Part shown: one piece after another, positions 17,640-28,333 of the stretch | How the letters are laid out: every line of letters starts with the position of its first letter | How positions within the stretch are numbered: the stretch's first letter is position 1 | NCBI GenBank assembly: GCA_016806645.1 | Contig: JACSYO010002165.1 | Location: 342,001-406,000, forward strand | DNA: 64,000 bases | Origin: Ophiodon elongatus | Lineage: Eukaryota > Chordata > Actinopteri > Perciformes > Hexagrammidae | Direction of reading: 5' to 3' | Made by a program: the position numbers and the translations under genes | Notes under the pieces: generated by a model | Told to the model about the DNA's origin: nothing | Databases searched by the model: none | The model's input: only the letters and a program-made list of their open reading frames with translations

Positions 17640-18760
17640 ATCATAAACCTCACATGTTGTCCTGTAAAGTTATGAATTAGAATTAGAAATCTTTATAAAT
17701 GTCCAGTGGGGAAACTCATTTGCCACCCAAAACTATACACAACAATAGACTCATACAGACAACAATAGACACAGTCAACAGTGCACAATAGACAAAAACA
17801 TATTACAAAGAATAAATAAATAACACCAGAAAATGCCATATGAAACATGATTAAATCAAAGGATCTCCGCTTCCTCAGGAAGAAAAGTCTTGACTGAGCC
17901 TTCTTGAATACAGCATCAGTGTTCTTTTTCCAGTTTAATTTACTGTCCAGATAGAGCCCATGATATTTATATGACTGGACCATTTATATCTGCTGACCTG
18001 CAATTATCACTGGGGAGACCTCCTCCTTCTTCCTTCTGAAATCAATAACCAACTCTTTGGTTTTTCCAACATTTAGTTTAAAAAAAATGTCATCACACCA
18101 GCTGACAAAAGATTCAACCTCCCGTTCATAGGCCAGGTCACTGCCTCGGGTAAGTAGACCAACCAGGGCAGCGTCATCTGAGAACTTTAGGATGTTACAG
18201 GACACTTGGCTCTGCCTATAGTCAGCTGTATCAAGTAAGAATAAAAAGGGGGATAAAACCGTTCCCTGCGGTGCTCCAGTTTTAGTTAAGATGCTGTCAG
18301 ACAGTTTGTTATCAAGCCTGGCAAACTGTGGTCGAGACAAAAGGTAATCTAAGACCCAAGCAATAGTTGTATTGTGCAGTTTAAAAGTCATACGCTTTGT
18401 AGCTCAAAGGTGTGGTTGAATTGTATTAGAAGCACTAGAAAAGTCAAAAAACATGATCCTAACAGAGCTGGCAGTTGTGTCAAGGTGACTATAAACACTG
18501 TGGAGCATAAAAAGTAGTGCATCCTCTACCCTACACCCTTCCTGTATGCAAACTGCAAGGGATCTTGGAAGACTGAGACCTGTCCACTCAGGTGACCCAG
18601 GGCAACCTTTTCAAAACATTTCATTATGTGCGACGTCGGGGCTATCGGTCTCAGGTTAGTAAGACTATGACTCCTCACACTGTTTGTCTTTGGAACTAAA
18701 CAAGGTGTTTTCCACATTACTGGAATTTTTGAGGAAGACAAGAGACAAGGAAAAGAGAGA
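17640..18760 (-). mobile_element. Non-LTR retrotransposon reverse-transcriptase remnant
   Basis: The minus-strand translation, in three pieces, follows a L2/CR1/Rex-type RT. At about 18740-18530 there is 'NLRPIAPTSHIMKCFEK'. At about 18390-17985 there is 'GAPQGTVLSPFLF' (domain 4) and 'LKFSDDAALVG' (the DD catalytic box), then 'KTKELVIDFRRKK'. At about 17980-17850 there is 'YKYHGLYLDSKLNWKKNT' and 'QSRLFFLRKRRSF'. Frameshifts, a stop near 18400 and loss of the endonuclease show it is inactive and 5'-truncated. Confidence 0.85.
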
Positions 18761-18764
18761 ACGT

Positions 18765-20095
18765 TTCATTTTATGAATGTAGATTTACACTTTGTATCAC
18801 TGATGTTTGTGTTTATTAAGCGGGAAGCTGGCATGACATATTATGTTTATAAAGTTATGTCGAACGTCTAATATATATTTTTTATATATTAAAAAGTCTG
18901 TGTTCTTAGCAAACAGTTGCCTATTTGCAGTACATTGCTGTGAGGAACTCCTCTCACAATACAGCCAGTGATTTCATCCATTGTTGCAGCTTTGGGCTTG
19001 AGTTAATTCGAATACACTGTACTTTTTGGGTACACATGGCGCAACAATTTAAAGCCCAAAAAATGGACCATTATATAAAATATAACTGATTGGTACTTTC
19101 TTATAACTGACATCTATTCAAATAATGAATGTCTCTTTGAATGTCGTTGCATCATTGCTCTCCAAACAGTAAGAACGGGTAGTTTTACTTCCTGGTACTA
19201 CCAGGTCACGGCGTTGCTCATACATTGGCCAACCGACTAGGCAGAATTGGCTTGCATGTTAGTCTTTGTCTTCATAGATTCTCATATATTTACTGTATGT
19301 ATTAATTCATAATTCGATGCAAAAACATACCCGATATGTTAAGATCCACTAAAGTTATGCAAGATACGAGGTGAATGAAGTCCCGTTTTTTGTTAGTTTG
19401 ATTGTTTGTTGGTTGGGTTTCAATAAGACTTATCCAGAGGCTGACTGTCTACCTTCTATAAACCCATTTGGTACAACGTATTCCCTCTGGGTCGCAACGC
19501 ATCTCCTCTAAATGTGACTTTCTGGGTCTAAAGAGCAACCTGATCAAGATGCAGATCTTGTAATCAACTCATTACTGCTAGCTGCTGAGTCACAGTTAAA
19601 AGATACTGAAGTCATGACCTCAAGAAAATGCCTTCATCGTTCTTTTTTTTTTTTTTATTTGGCGAGCGTGTACCTGCTTCTATGTACCTGTCCTCAAGCT
19701 GTGTGTTTGTAGTGGTGAGCCCAATAATTCGCCCTGCCTGGTCAAATACCGGATTTTCAAAGAGTTCATTTGTTTGACTGCACAGAGTAAACTGCCACTG
19801 CTGCTAACAGATACCTCCATATTTGCAGTGCTGACAATCATGGCATCAGTTTGTAATTGTAGACGTATAGGACTAAGGTTGATGTCAGGTTTCATTTCCT
19901 TTGAAAAGCGGTCGGTATAAAGAGGAACCATTTACTGTAAGACAAGTCAACCACAGTGTTTTGAATGTGACGTGTTTTGAAAGCATAGATGAACACACTC
20001 TTTGTTTCCTTCTCGTTTATCTGAAATCTTAGTGGTTTTAGCTAAGCGAGTAATGGCTTTTCACACAGTCTATAGTTTGTTATATGCCCAAGAGC
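18765..20095. other. Intergenic, no gene seen
   Basis: No supported gene. An 83-codon minus-strand ORF at 19680-19931 has no recognised domain and no neighbouring splice signals that I could link to it. Confidence 0.4.
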
Positions 20096-20098
20096 AGT

Positions 20099-20275
20099 CA
20101 GTGGTGGGAAGGTATTCAGATACTTCTACTAAATAATGGTAATACTGCAATGGAAAAATGCTCTGTTAAGTAAAAGCCCTGCATTCAAAACATTACTGAT
20201 GTACAGAAATATTATCCGTCAAATATACTTTAAGTATCAAAAGTAAAAAGCACTCATTAAGAAAAATGCCCCCTT
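20099..20275 (+). repeat. Dispersed teleost repeat ('cagtggtgggaaggtattcagat')
   Basis: Carries the recognisable order 'agtggtgggaaggtattcag', 'taagtaaaagccctgcattcaaaa' and 'aagtatcaaaagtaaaaagcactcatt', a repeat very common in percomorph genomes. It appears to continue in degraded form to about 20560. Confidence 0.7.
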
Positions 20276-20559
20276 TTCATAGTGTTACAGGACTATACAT
20301 GTTATAGAATGAATGGATTATCATTGTAAACAGCATTTAAAAGCTGGATATATGTATATATTATAATATTGGCAAAGGTACAACATTTCTCTGCAAAATA
20401 CAGTGGAGTATAAACGGACAAACTCAAATAAAGCACAACTACCTTTAAATTGTAAGTAGAGTACAGTCCAGATACAGTAAATTAATAGAAAAACTGCTCT
20501 TACTCTCATTTTTCAGAGTCGGAAGAATTCAAATGCATTCTTTCTTTTTTTGATAGACC

Positions 20560-22140
20560 AAATAAATGACCATAATTACATTTTAATTGTTTTACTCAAA
20601 TCCGAGCCCTTACTTAGGCATAATATGAACAATGGGAGTGGGCAGAAGATACTGGAAATATTTGTGAACTCTCAGGAGTGGAAAGCCTGTTATATTCCCC
20701 CCATGTCTTAAACTCTGCTGGACCTTCTGATAGCTCATCTATTTTAAACGTCTGCCGCTTTGGCCTAATATTGTTCAAACCCACAAATCTTTTTTTTCAT
20801 TATTCTTTATTTTAGAAATCTAAATGTCCAAACATCCTAAAGGCCAGATGACACTTGGCTGCGAGCATCTATGACGATCCACCCACAGCATATATTTGGT
20901 CATCATGTACATGTCGGCCAGCCATCAGGAATTATGGAAAGGGCACAACATTTTCCATGTGGCCCTTCATCCACACCCACTACAAGTCGTCTAGTGGCGT
21001 ATGATACCAGTATCTTCACTCTACACTACAGAACTGAGCTAGAGAACTCCAGCCTTTTTTTATTGGCTAGTCTGCCTAGCTCCTCGCCTTTGCAACGTTC
21101 TGCTTCGCCTGTCAAACCTGGTGCTTCTTCACATTCCCCTGATCCGGGCTTTCCACAGGGGTATCGTGTCACCAGCCAGTGGGGAAAGTAGCCAGCTAAG
21201 GGCGTCTGGGGGGCATGCATCTCCGGAGAAAACATGTCTCTGTAAAATCCCAAATTGTGTGGCCTCTGGCACATTCTAATGCCCCTGATCCAACACTGAT
21301 CTTAATTATCCGATCGCGAGTTGAAATGTATTTGAAGGATTTATTCTATCATGTATCAATACATATAACTTGTAAATTATTGTTGACCCCATGTTGACCT
21401 TTGCATGCCCCTAACCGTAACCCGGGTTGGGTTTGAAGTTGTTGCCCATTTAAAGTGTAGTACAGTTTGGAGAGATACTGTTGATGTAGAGAAACATGGT
21501 CCCCCCCCATATTTTAAGGTGTAGGTTTAAGGGAGATTCTACTGTGTTTGTTCATGGGCTGCATAATGTTCTTTTCACTTTAATAATAATAATTGGTATG
21601 GCCGTAAGCCAGGGACTGTGCTGATTTTACACAGGGGGATTTTAAAAGAAGGCCTAAAATAGTTTGTTTCCACAAGAGAACAAAGAGGATTTTTTTTTAA
21701 GATTGTGACATCGCCACTTTCTATTCAGGTCACTATGCTCAAAATAATAATGTGGTCTTGTTCCTTGTAGCCACCTTGCCAGAGGCAGGTGAGTCAAACA
21801 GGTCTGATTGTTAACAAACATTAGCCTGATTTATCACTAACATCTGCCTCACATTTGGGCCCGATGTCACCGCAAAGGTTGCTTATTTGCTTGGCTGGCT
21901 CTGTGTTCTTGGAATAAACTTTAAAAAATAAAGAACTTCCAAAAAAAACAATATGTTTGTGATGATTTGAGTGTTAAAATGTCAACAAACGGGGCTTACA
22001 TGTTGTCAGTAAAGTTGTTTTGTCAGTCCCGATTTTCAAAGAACTTCTTGACCAATTTCCTTGCAATAATGACCCACACTGATGACACTCTGAAGCAAAG
22101 CATCTTAGATTTTTACGAGGAACACCTCAGAGGTTCATGA
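20560..22140. other. Intergenic, no gene seen
   Basis: Several ORFs of 80-110 codons (for example 20871-21191 and the opposite strand at 21026-21274) overlap each other and show no domain. A G/C-richer patch at 20860-21260 looks like an unclassified repeat. Confidence 0.4.
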
Positions 22141-23260
22141 TGACAGAATGAATTCTAAGTATGGGATAAAAAGTCATAGCATAGTATGTCATAAAAAATG
22201 TAATACTATTATCGTGACTGATTTCCGTGACTAGCCACTCGGCTGGGTGCGGGAGAAGATCCTGTTCCTTACTCGCTTTTACAAAGAGATTCCAGGCCGT
22301 TCGTATCTTTGGGTGAGGTTCCCGTTTAATTACAGTTCACAACTGACAATACAACTTGATATCTATTGGTTTCCTGGTCTCCCTCTGGTGTGTCTTGTTT
22401 ACGGTAAAAACCGTGCGATCTCCCCGTCACCCATGCATCATTACATCTGTCAGTTGCCCCTGTGCCCCATATATAAACTACCTGCCACACTAATACACAC
22501 TGCCACACGTGGTCAACCTGAGATAGGCTCCACATTCAAACATATAATACACAGACATAACTAATGGCTCCTACAACTATAGCATGTCATATAACATGTC
22601 AGAGCAATAAAAGTCATAAAAAATGTAAATATATATAATACCATAAAAAAAAGTCTCTAAGTCATGTTGAAGATTGCCATAGAAAGTCATAAAGAAAAAA
22701 AATCTAATTATAGTATGCCATTAATTAAGTTATTAAAATGTTTTAATGTCATGGCATGGATTGCAATAAGTACAGTATGCCATAAAAATGCCATATAGTA
22801 AAGTACATCATAAAAATAGTGTACAAAAGTAATTTAATCCCTATACCATTAAAAAGATTAAATACAAATTAAAATAAAAGGTCATAGTACAGAATGCAAT
22901 TAAAATACCATTACAACATGGTAAATATGATGAAATATGGCATAAAAACCTTATAAAGAGTCATGGAAAAGTAATAGTAAGTATTTCGAGAAAAGAAAAA
23001 TAATTCTTAGTATTGTATGTTTAACGCATAAAAAGTAATTTATAACATATCAGAAAAACTCAGTTTAGTATCTCAAAAAAGTCATACAAATATTAGTATA
23101 CTATGTCAAAAAAGTCATTCAATTTTTTGATAATATCTCATAAAAAAGGCATAGTATGGTATGTCAAAAAGTCTTTAAAAAGTCACAGTATATTACATCA
23201 AAGTCAGAGTATTTGTTGAAAAAAGAAATTGACCGTTAGCCATAGTATAGCGTGTCAACA
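22140..23260. repeat. Degenerate AT-rich tandem array built on 'gtcataaaaagtcatagtat'
   Basis: Over about 1.1 kb the words 'gtcat', 'aaaaagtcat' and 'agtatgtc' recur with many small changes. Examples are near 22165, 22605, 22690, 22800, 22965, 23085, 23150 and 23180. This fits an old minisatellite with roughly 20-35 bp units. The stretch 22240-22560 interrupts it with unrelated, more complex sequence. Confidence 0.7.
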
Positions 23261-23264
23261 TACT

Positions 23265-24160
23265 CACAGTATGGGCTCGATCCCAATCCTAAGGCCTTAA
23301 ACCCTGAACCCTCAGTTATCTGACATCACCTGTTAATGGTTGAGTGTGAGAGACTGCAAGGGCTTGAAATTGTGTAAATACGAATGGACATATCACATTA
23401 CCATTACCGAAAATAGTCAAAAAATAAGTCAAAAAAGTCAAAATACTCGTTGTACTGATTTTTGTAGCACTTCTTTAAACACACACTTACAAAGTGCTTT
23501 ACATACCAGAGAAATTACACAGATACAGGTCTACATATCAAGTTCTTTTATTATCATAAGCACAACAATTCCAGAGAAGCAGCCGTTGGCAATGTAAATC
23601 CTCTCCAGCAATACTCATTATAAATAATATTATGATATAATACTTAAAGTAACGTAGTCATTTACATGTGTGTATCACAGCTACCGCCCTTTGGAGTCCA
23701 CGATCCTTTCTTGTGAGGATCCATCTGCTGTGTTCTTGATTAGCCGGTACTGGTTCGATAAGTATAAAGTTATTATTGTGAGGCTTTGCCATGTACACAA
23801 ACATTGATACATATACATATACACACACCACACAAACACACACACGACTGAAATCAGACTTAGAGATCTGGTGAAGTAGATCCTACATCAAGAGTTCTCT
23901 AAATCCTCTGATCACTGTATCAGAGGAAATCAAGAGGTGACTTCATAGCAATAGTGTTCCCACAGACAGCGTAACGCGAAAAGACTAAACATTAAACATA
24001 AATAATAAATAGAGTATGAACAATTTTCTTCTCTTTTGTTTCTATGCATTATTGTCTTGTAATGTCAATGACAGAGTTAGAATGCCCTTAAACGTGCTCC
24101 TATTGCACGAAGCATCAACATCAGTCTGCGTCCACGTTACAGAGAGGCCCACCTCCCGCG
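23265..24160. other. plekhf1 downstream flank and probable 3' UTR
   Basis: No independent gene. A minus-strand AATAAA (TTTATT on the plus strand, 23547-23552) lies about 610 bp past the plekhf1 stop and could be its poly(A) signal. The remainder is AT-rich with a short CA run near 23820-23845. Confidence 0.35.
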
Positions 24161-24163
24161 CGC

Positions 24164-25756
24164 TCACGTCTGGGGCAGCTCGTGCTCTGGTTTGAAGTAG
24201 ACATAGGGGGACCACGAGTCCATCTGGGAGTTAATCCACTTGCCCGGGTCGTGGTCCTCCATCTGCTCCTCGGCCTCCTCCTCCTGCTGCTGCTCCTCCT
24301 CCTGCTCCTCCTCACTCAATGCGTCCACCTCGTCTTCCTCCGAGCCTATCTTCTCCGTGCTGCCCCCCTGCGCCTCCGTGGTGGAGAGACTCGAGTGGCA
24401 CATGGTGCAGACCCGCAGCCACTTGGTCGGGTGAATGTGTCGGATCACCGCGCGCTTCTTGGAGCACGCGCCGCAGACCACGAAGCCGCACTTCCGGCAG
24501 TGGTGTCGACGCTGCGTCACGGTGAACTTGTCGGAGCAGCGCATGCAGACCGCGGACGCCTCGTCGGGGATCCAGGTGTTGGCGAAGTGGGCCCCGGGCC
24601 GGCAGGCGCCGCTGCGCAGCAGACTGGAGCGGCAGTCCTCGATGTGCTCGATCCAGGCGCGCTTCTCCTCGTGCGAGGCGGCCGCCACGTAGAAGGACTT
24701 GCGCGGCGTACGGATCAACCACTGGTTCCTCATTTTTATGCCGTCCTCCAAGTCCTCAATCTGGCTGTCCTCTGAAATAAAAAAAAATAAATAAAAAAAT
24801 GTGTGTTAGATACAATGGTTAAATAGGTAAGATACATAAATAGAGACATATAGCAATTATTTCGTCAGTTAATTTATGCACATGTTCACCTCTATTCTCT
24901 GCAACAACAAAAAGAAGATAATCGAAGTTTTTTTTTTTTACAAAAATAGTGCAGGTTCTTTTTTTCTTAGATTTGTTTGAACATTATAACCAGTTTGACA
25001 ACTTGTGACAAGAGGCCCCGCTCTCCCCTACACCTTGGAAGTATACTAAATGTTGAATAATGCACACAATGCATTTCATTTGCATTAAAAATGTTTTGAA
25101 CATTTGAACAAAAAAGAACATTGGAGTAACTCATTTTTTTTTAGGGGGAGCTGCATGGGTCCATTTTTATGAAAGTAAAAAAGGTGCAATATTTTCAATG
25201 TTTGACTTTGAAGTAATCCAAAAGTAAATCAAGCAAACGCAGATTATATTACTTGTAATCCAATAGATTAAGTGTATTTCAAAGTAATCTGACCCAAGCA
25301 GTTGTCGCCTCACAACAGCCTCCCTTTGTTCCTAAATAGCTGCAAACTACAGTAACATGTAATCTGAGGGGCCTCGGCCAGCCGACCAACCGGCTTGCAC
25401 TGGGAACCTGTTTTTCTTGTTTTCCTTCTTTTTCGTGAGTTTCAGGTTTTTCCACCGTCAAATGGCTACACGGAGCCCACCCCCCCAGGGACGCGTCTGT
25501 GTCGCTCACCGAGAGGGATGATCTTCTGCTTTTTGTGCCAGCGGCCGTTCAGAATGATGCTGCCGTACACCAGCACGTCGTTGAAGAGGAAGAAGACCTT
25601 GGGCTGTGGCCCCCGGCGGCTCATCTTCATCAGCCGGCCCTCTCCGACCAGGACCCGGCCCGGCTGGAACAGGGGCTTCCCCTTCCGCCCGAAGGAGCTC
25701 TCCACGGCGTGGATGCGGTCCCGGTTATCCCGGCCAAACATGAGCTGGTTCACCAT
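24164..25756 (-). CDS. plekhf1: Phafin, PH and FYVE domain protein (PLEKHF1-like)
   Basis: Two coding exons: 25510-25756 and 24164-24771 (phase 1, 284 residues). The N-terminus MVNQLMFGRDNRDRIHAVES and the stretch 'VFFLFNDVLVYGSIILN' match the start and PH domain (about 35-130) of PLEKHF1/2. The FYVE finger (about 149-210) shows WIPDEA, the 'RRHHCRKCG' core and 'LRVC', the signatures for binding PI3P on endosomes. The family acts in endosome/lysosome traffic and autophagy. The C-terminal tail has a Glu/Gln-rich run at about 233-250 and ends SWSPYVYFKPEHELPQT. Length is closer to human PLEKHF1 (279 aa) than to PLEKHF2 (249 aa), hence the symbol, but the paralogue is not certain. An in-frame ATG three codons upstream (25765) is possible. 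pop4 lies next door in the same orientation, as PLEKHF1 and POP4 neighbour each other in human. Confidence 0.9.
25200..25300. repeat. Fragment of '…aagtaatctgacccaagca' type repeat
   Basis: The 'gaagtaatccaaaagtaaatc…cttgtaatcc…caaagtaatctg' pattern is typical of a dispersed fish repeat. It lies in the plekhf1 intron. Confidence 0.45.
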
Positions 25757-25806
25757 GGTGCCCATTTGTATCTGTAGCCGGCAAGACGACACGTGCTCTG
25801 TTGTCA

Positions 25807-25833
25807 GGTTGTTGTTGTTGTTGTTGTTGTTGT
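25807..25833. repeat. (GTT)n / (AAC)n in plekhf1 5' region
   Basis: Eight to nine GTT units on the plus strand, AAC on the sense strand of plekhf1, about 50-75 bp upstream of its start codon. They probably lie in the 5' UTR. In frame they would read poly-Asn, but they are upstream of the conserved start. Confidence 0.9.
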
Positions 25834-26034
25834 TTCTGCATATACAGATCCTCGCCTCTGTCGGTGTGAGACTCTGTCCTGTGCTCGCGCAGCTTCCTAA
25901 TGAGACTCGCTGCGGCGCACGGCCGCTTTTTAAATGTTGGTGACGCCTCGCGCTGACACAATGGGACTTCCCGCGTGAGTTACAGCTGGGAGACGAACCC
26001 ATTTCAGGGGAACTTAGGGGCGGGACATACATCT

Positions 26035-26315
26035 GAATTTTGTATCACGCCAGCACCTGCGTGTCTCTTTTTCCTTAATGTGCTGTTTTTTCTTGCTCAG
26101 CCAAGCAGCTGGAGTGGTGGTTAAAAAAAAGAAGAAAAAAAAAACAAAAAAACACAGACGTCTAAACTCCCACAAGCTGCCATCTGCGGCTTTGGTGCAC
26201 TTTCATGAAACTGGTCTGGCTTTCCAGAAGCTGGCTGCGTGCATCACACACAAACAGGTGCATGATTAAAGAGCACGTCCGTTCGTCACACGCACGCACA
26301 CACACACACACACGC

Positions 26316-26398
<83 letters not shown>

Positions 26399-27690
26399 CT
26401 CTTTCAGTCACGGTTACTTTAGTAACATGGGCCGAGGATGATAAAGTATTAACTTGACGAAACGAAAAACCGGCTCTATTCAAGTGTTGAGAATGAAGCA
26501 GCGAAATGGAATTTGGCCATTTCTTTGTTTCATTTCCTTCTTCTTCTGTGGAAAAACAAACAAACAGGGCTTCTCGGTGCACTGGGCATTGTATTCATGT
26601 TCAACATCGTGAGCCACTTTGACCTGCCTGATGATCACCTGTCCCAGTAGGTGTACTCCAGGAGAAAGGGTCAGGGCTTCCTGAGACGTGAACAGGGTGA
26701 CTTATTGGCTAGTCATTAATTATAGGCTCAATTAACGATGTCCTCACGAACACACACCAGTGTGCACATGCTGCATACTGTATATATTGTTGGCTTCACA
26801 CAATGTCCCAGATGCGAACCTGAAAGTCTGGATTCTGCGGTTTCAAATCTCAGAATCTGACACGAGTCTGTGTGAACGCCCTGTCTCGTGAACCGCACGG
26901 TCGTCTTCCAATAGCACGCTGAGGAAAATGAAATAAATGGGCCTCTGCACAGTCAAAGCACACACTGTTCCAGGTCAACCGGGTCAACGCCTGGTTAGAC
27001 GGGTTCTTTTATAACGTGCACTCAGCCGCTTGGGCATCCCCAGCAGCAGGTGAAGGAGTTCAGGAAAGCACACGCACACGCACACACAGAGAGAGAGAGT
27101 GAAATAAACAACTTCACCCCGCTGTGAGCAGACGTGTGCACACCAGCACAGAGAGCTGACTGACTGGTTTACTGCTGCTCCGCACTGGAGCACCGTTTAA
27201 TCAGAGCAGAGCACGACAGCTACAGCTTGTTGAAACAGTCGTTTGAACCTTGAAGAGTTGAGAAGTTTTGGCGACAGTTCTCTTTGAGGAATATTAACGT
27301 GTTTTTCCATTAAAATGAATAAAACAAAACAAATTCAAATGTAACTAAATAAGACTAACTTCTCACATCTGTGTTTTCATTTTTTTTTTTAAGTCTCAAC
27401 GCAAAGCAGCTGTGCAAAAAGGCCTCGAGCACAATACAATTTTAAATGATCAAAAAAGTATGCATTTAATTTTGGAAACATTAGGTAAAAAAACATAACA
27501 AAAACAATAAATAAATACGACCAGGAACCAGAATTTACTTTGTCAGACTCGACAAACCTCCAGACACAGAGGACATTATACAACTGATATCACTGGCTGA
27601 TTAGTACTCCCCATGACAAGTAAACAGAGTGCCATGTTGGTGGAGTTCACCTTTAATATAAAGTGACACCTATTTGTGAAAGTTGTCCAT
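26035..27690. other. Intergenic between plekhf1 and pop4
   Basis: No gene seen. It contains the CA repeat at 26287-26394 and a plausible 3' UTR of pop4 at the right side (a minus-strand ATTAAA at 27652-27657). Confidence 0.4.
26287..26394. repeat. (CA)n microsatellite
   Basis: CA run of about 108 bp with a few CG interruptions at its left end. Confidence 0.95.
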
Positions 27691-27699
27691 ATTCACTGG

Positions 27700-27703
27700 A
27701 AAA

Positions 27704-27737
<34 letters not shown>

Positions 27738-27763
27738 GATATATATATATATATATATATATA

Positions 27764-27797
<34 letters not shown>

Positions 27798-27808
27798 TAT
27801 ATATATTT
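27700..27808. repeat. Poly(A) then (AT)n microsatellite, pop4 3' flank
   Basis: About 21 A residues followed by an AT run of about 85 bp with GATA/CTAT interruptions. It begins about 115 bp downstream of the pop4 stop codon on the sense strand. Confidence 0.95.
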
Positions 27809-27921
27809 GTTTTTTCCCAGATGTGCTGTTCCAGTCCAGTGAATGACCTCAAAGCGTCAGCTACACGTCGGTCGCTGCAGTTGCGGTTCTCTCCGTCGTA
27901 CCGCGTCCCCATGGCGACGCC

Positions 27922-28281
27922 TCACAAGTCGATGGTTCCTCTCGCTTTGAACTTCTTGGCGGAGCGCTCGCTGGCTCGCTGCTCGAACCTGCTCCCATAG
28001 ATGTGCGAGACGAAGCCGTTGATCTCCACCGCAAACACACTGTTCCTCTTGGGGATCACTGGGACAGAACAAGGTCAAGGGGCTGTCAGACCAACTGCCC
28101 ACGGCGGTTCAAAGATCAAATATCAAAATGAATCATTTCAATTTGACCAGAAATGTGTAACTTTTTACCATGTGCTTTTAAAAGGTTCTTTATGTACGAT
28201 ATTCAGAGCAATAATACGGCAGCAAACAACTATTTGCTCTGTAAATATATAGTCAAGTCTAGCTGAGAAGAAGTCACTCTC

Positions 28282-28333
<52 letters not shown>

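Noticed and set aside
19680..19931. 83-codon minus-strand ORF as a possible gene
   Set aside because: No recognisable domain, no splice signals linking it to other coding sequence and no regulatory context.
24182..24775. 197-codon plus-strand ORF
   Set aside because: It lies fully opposite plekhf1 exon 2 and its length comes from the GC-rich codon pattern of that exon. No domain and no start context.
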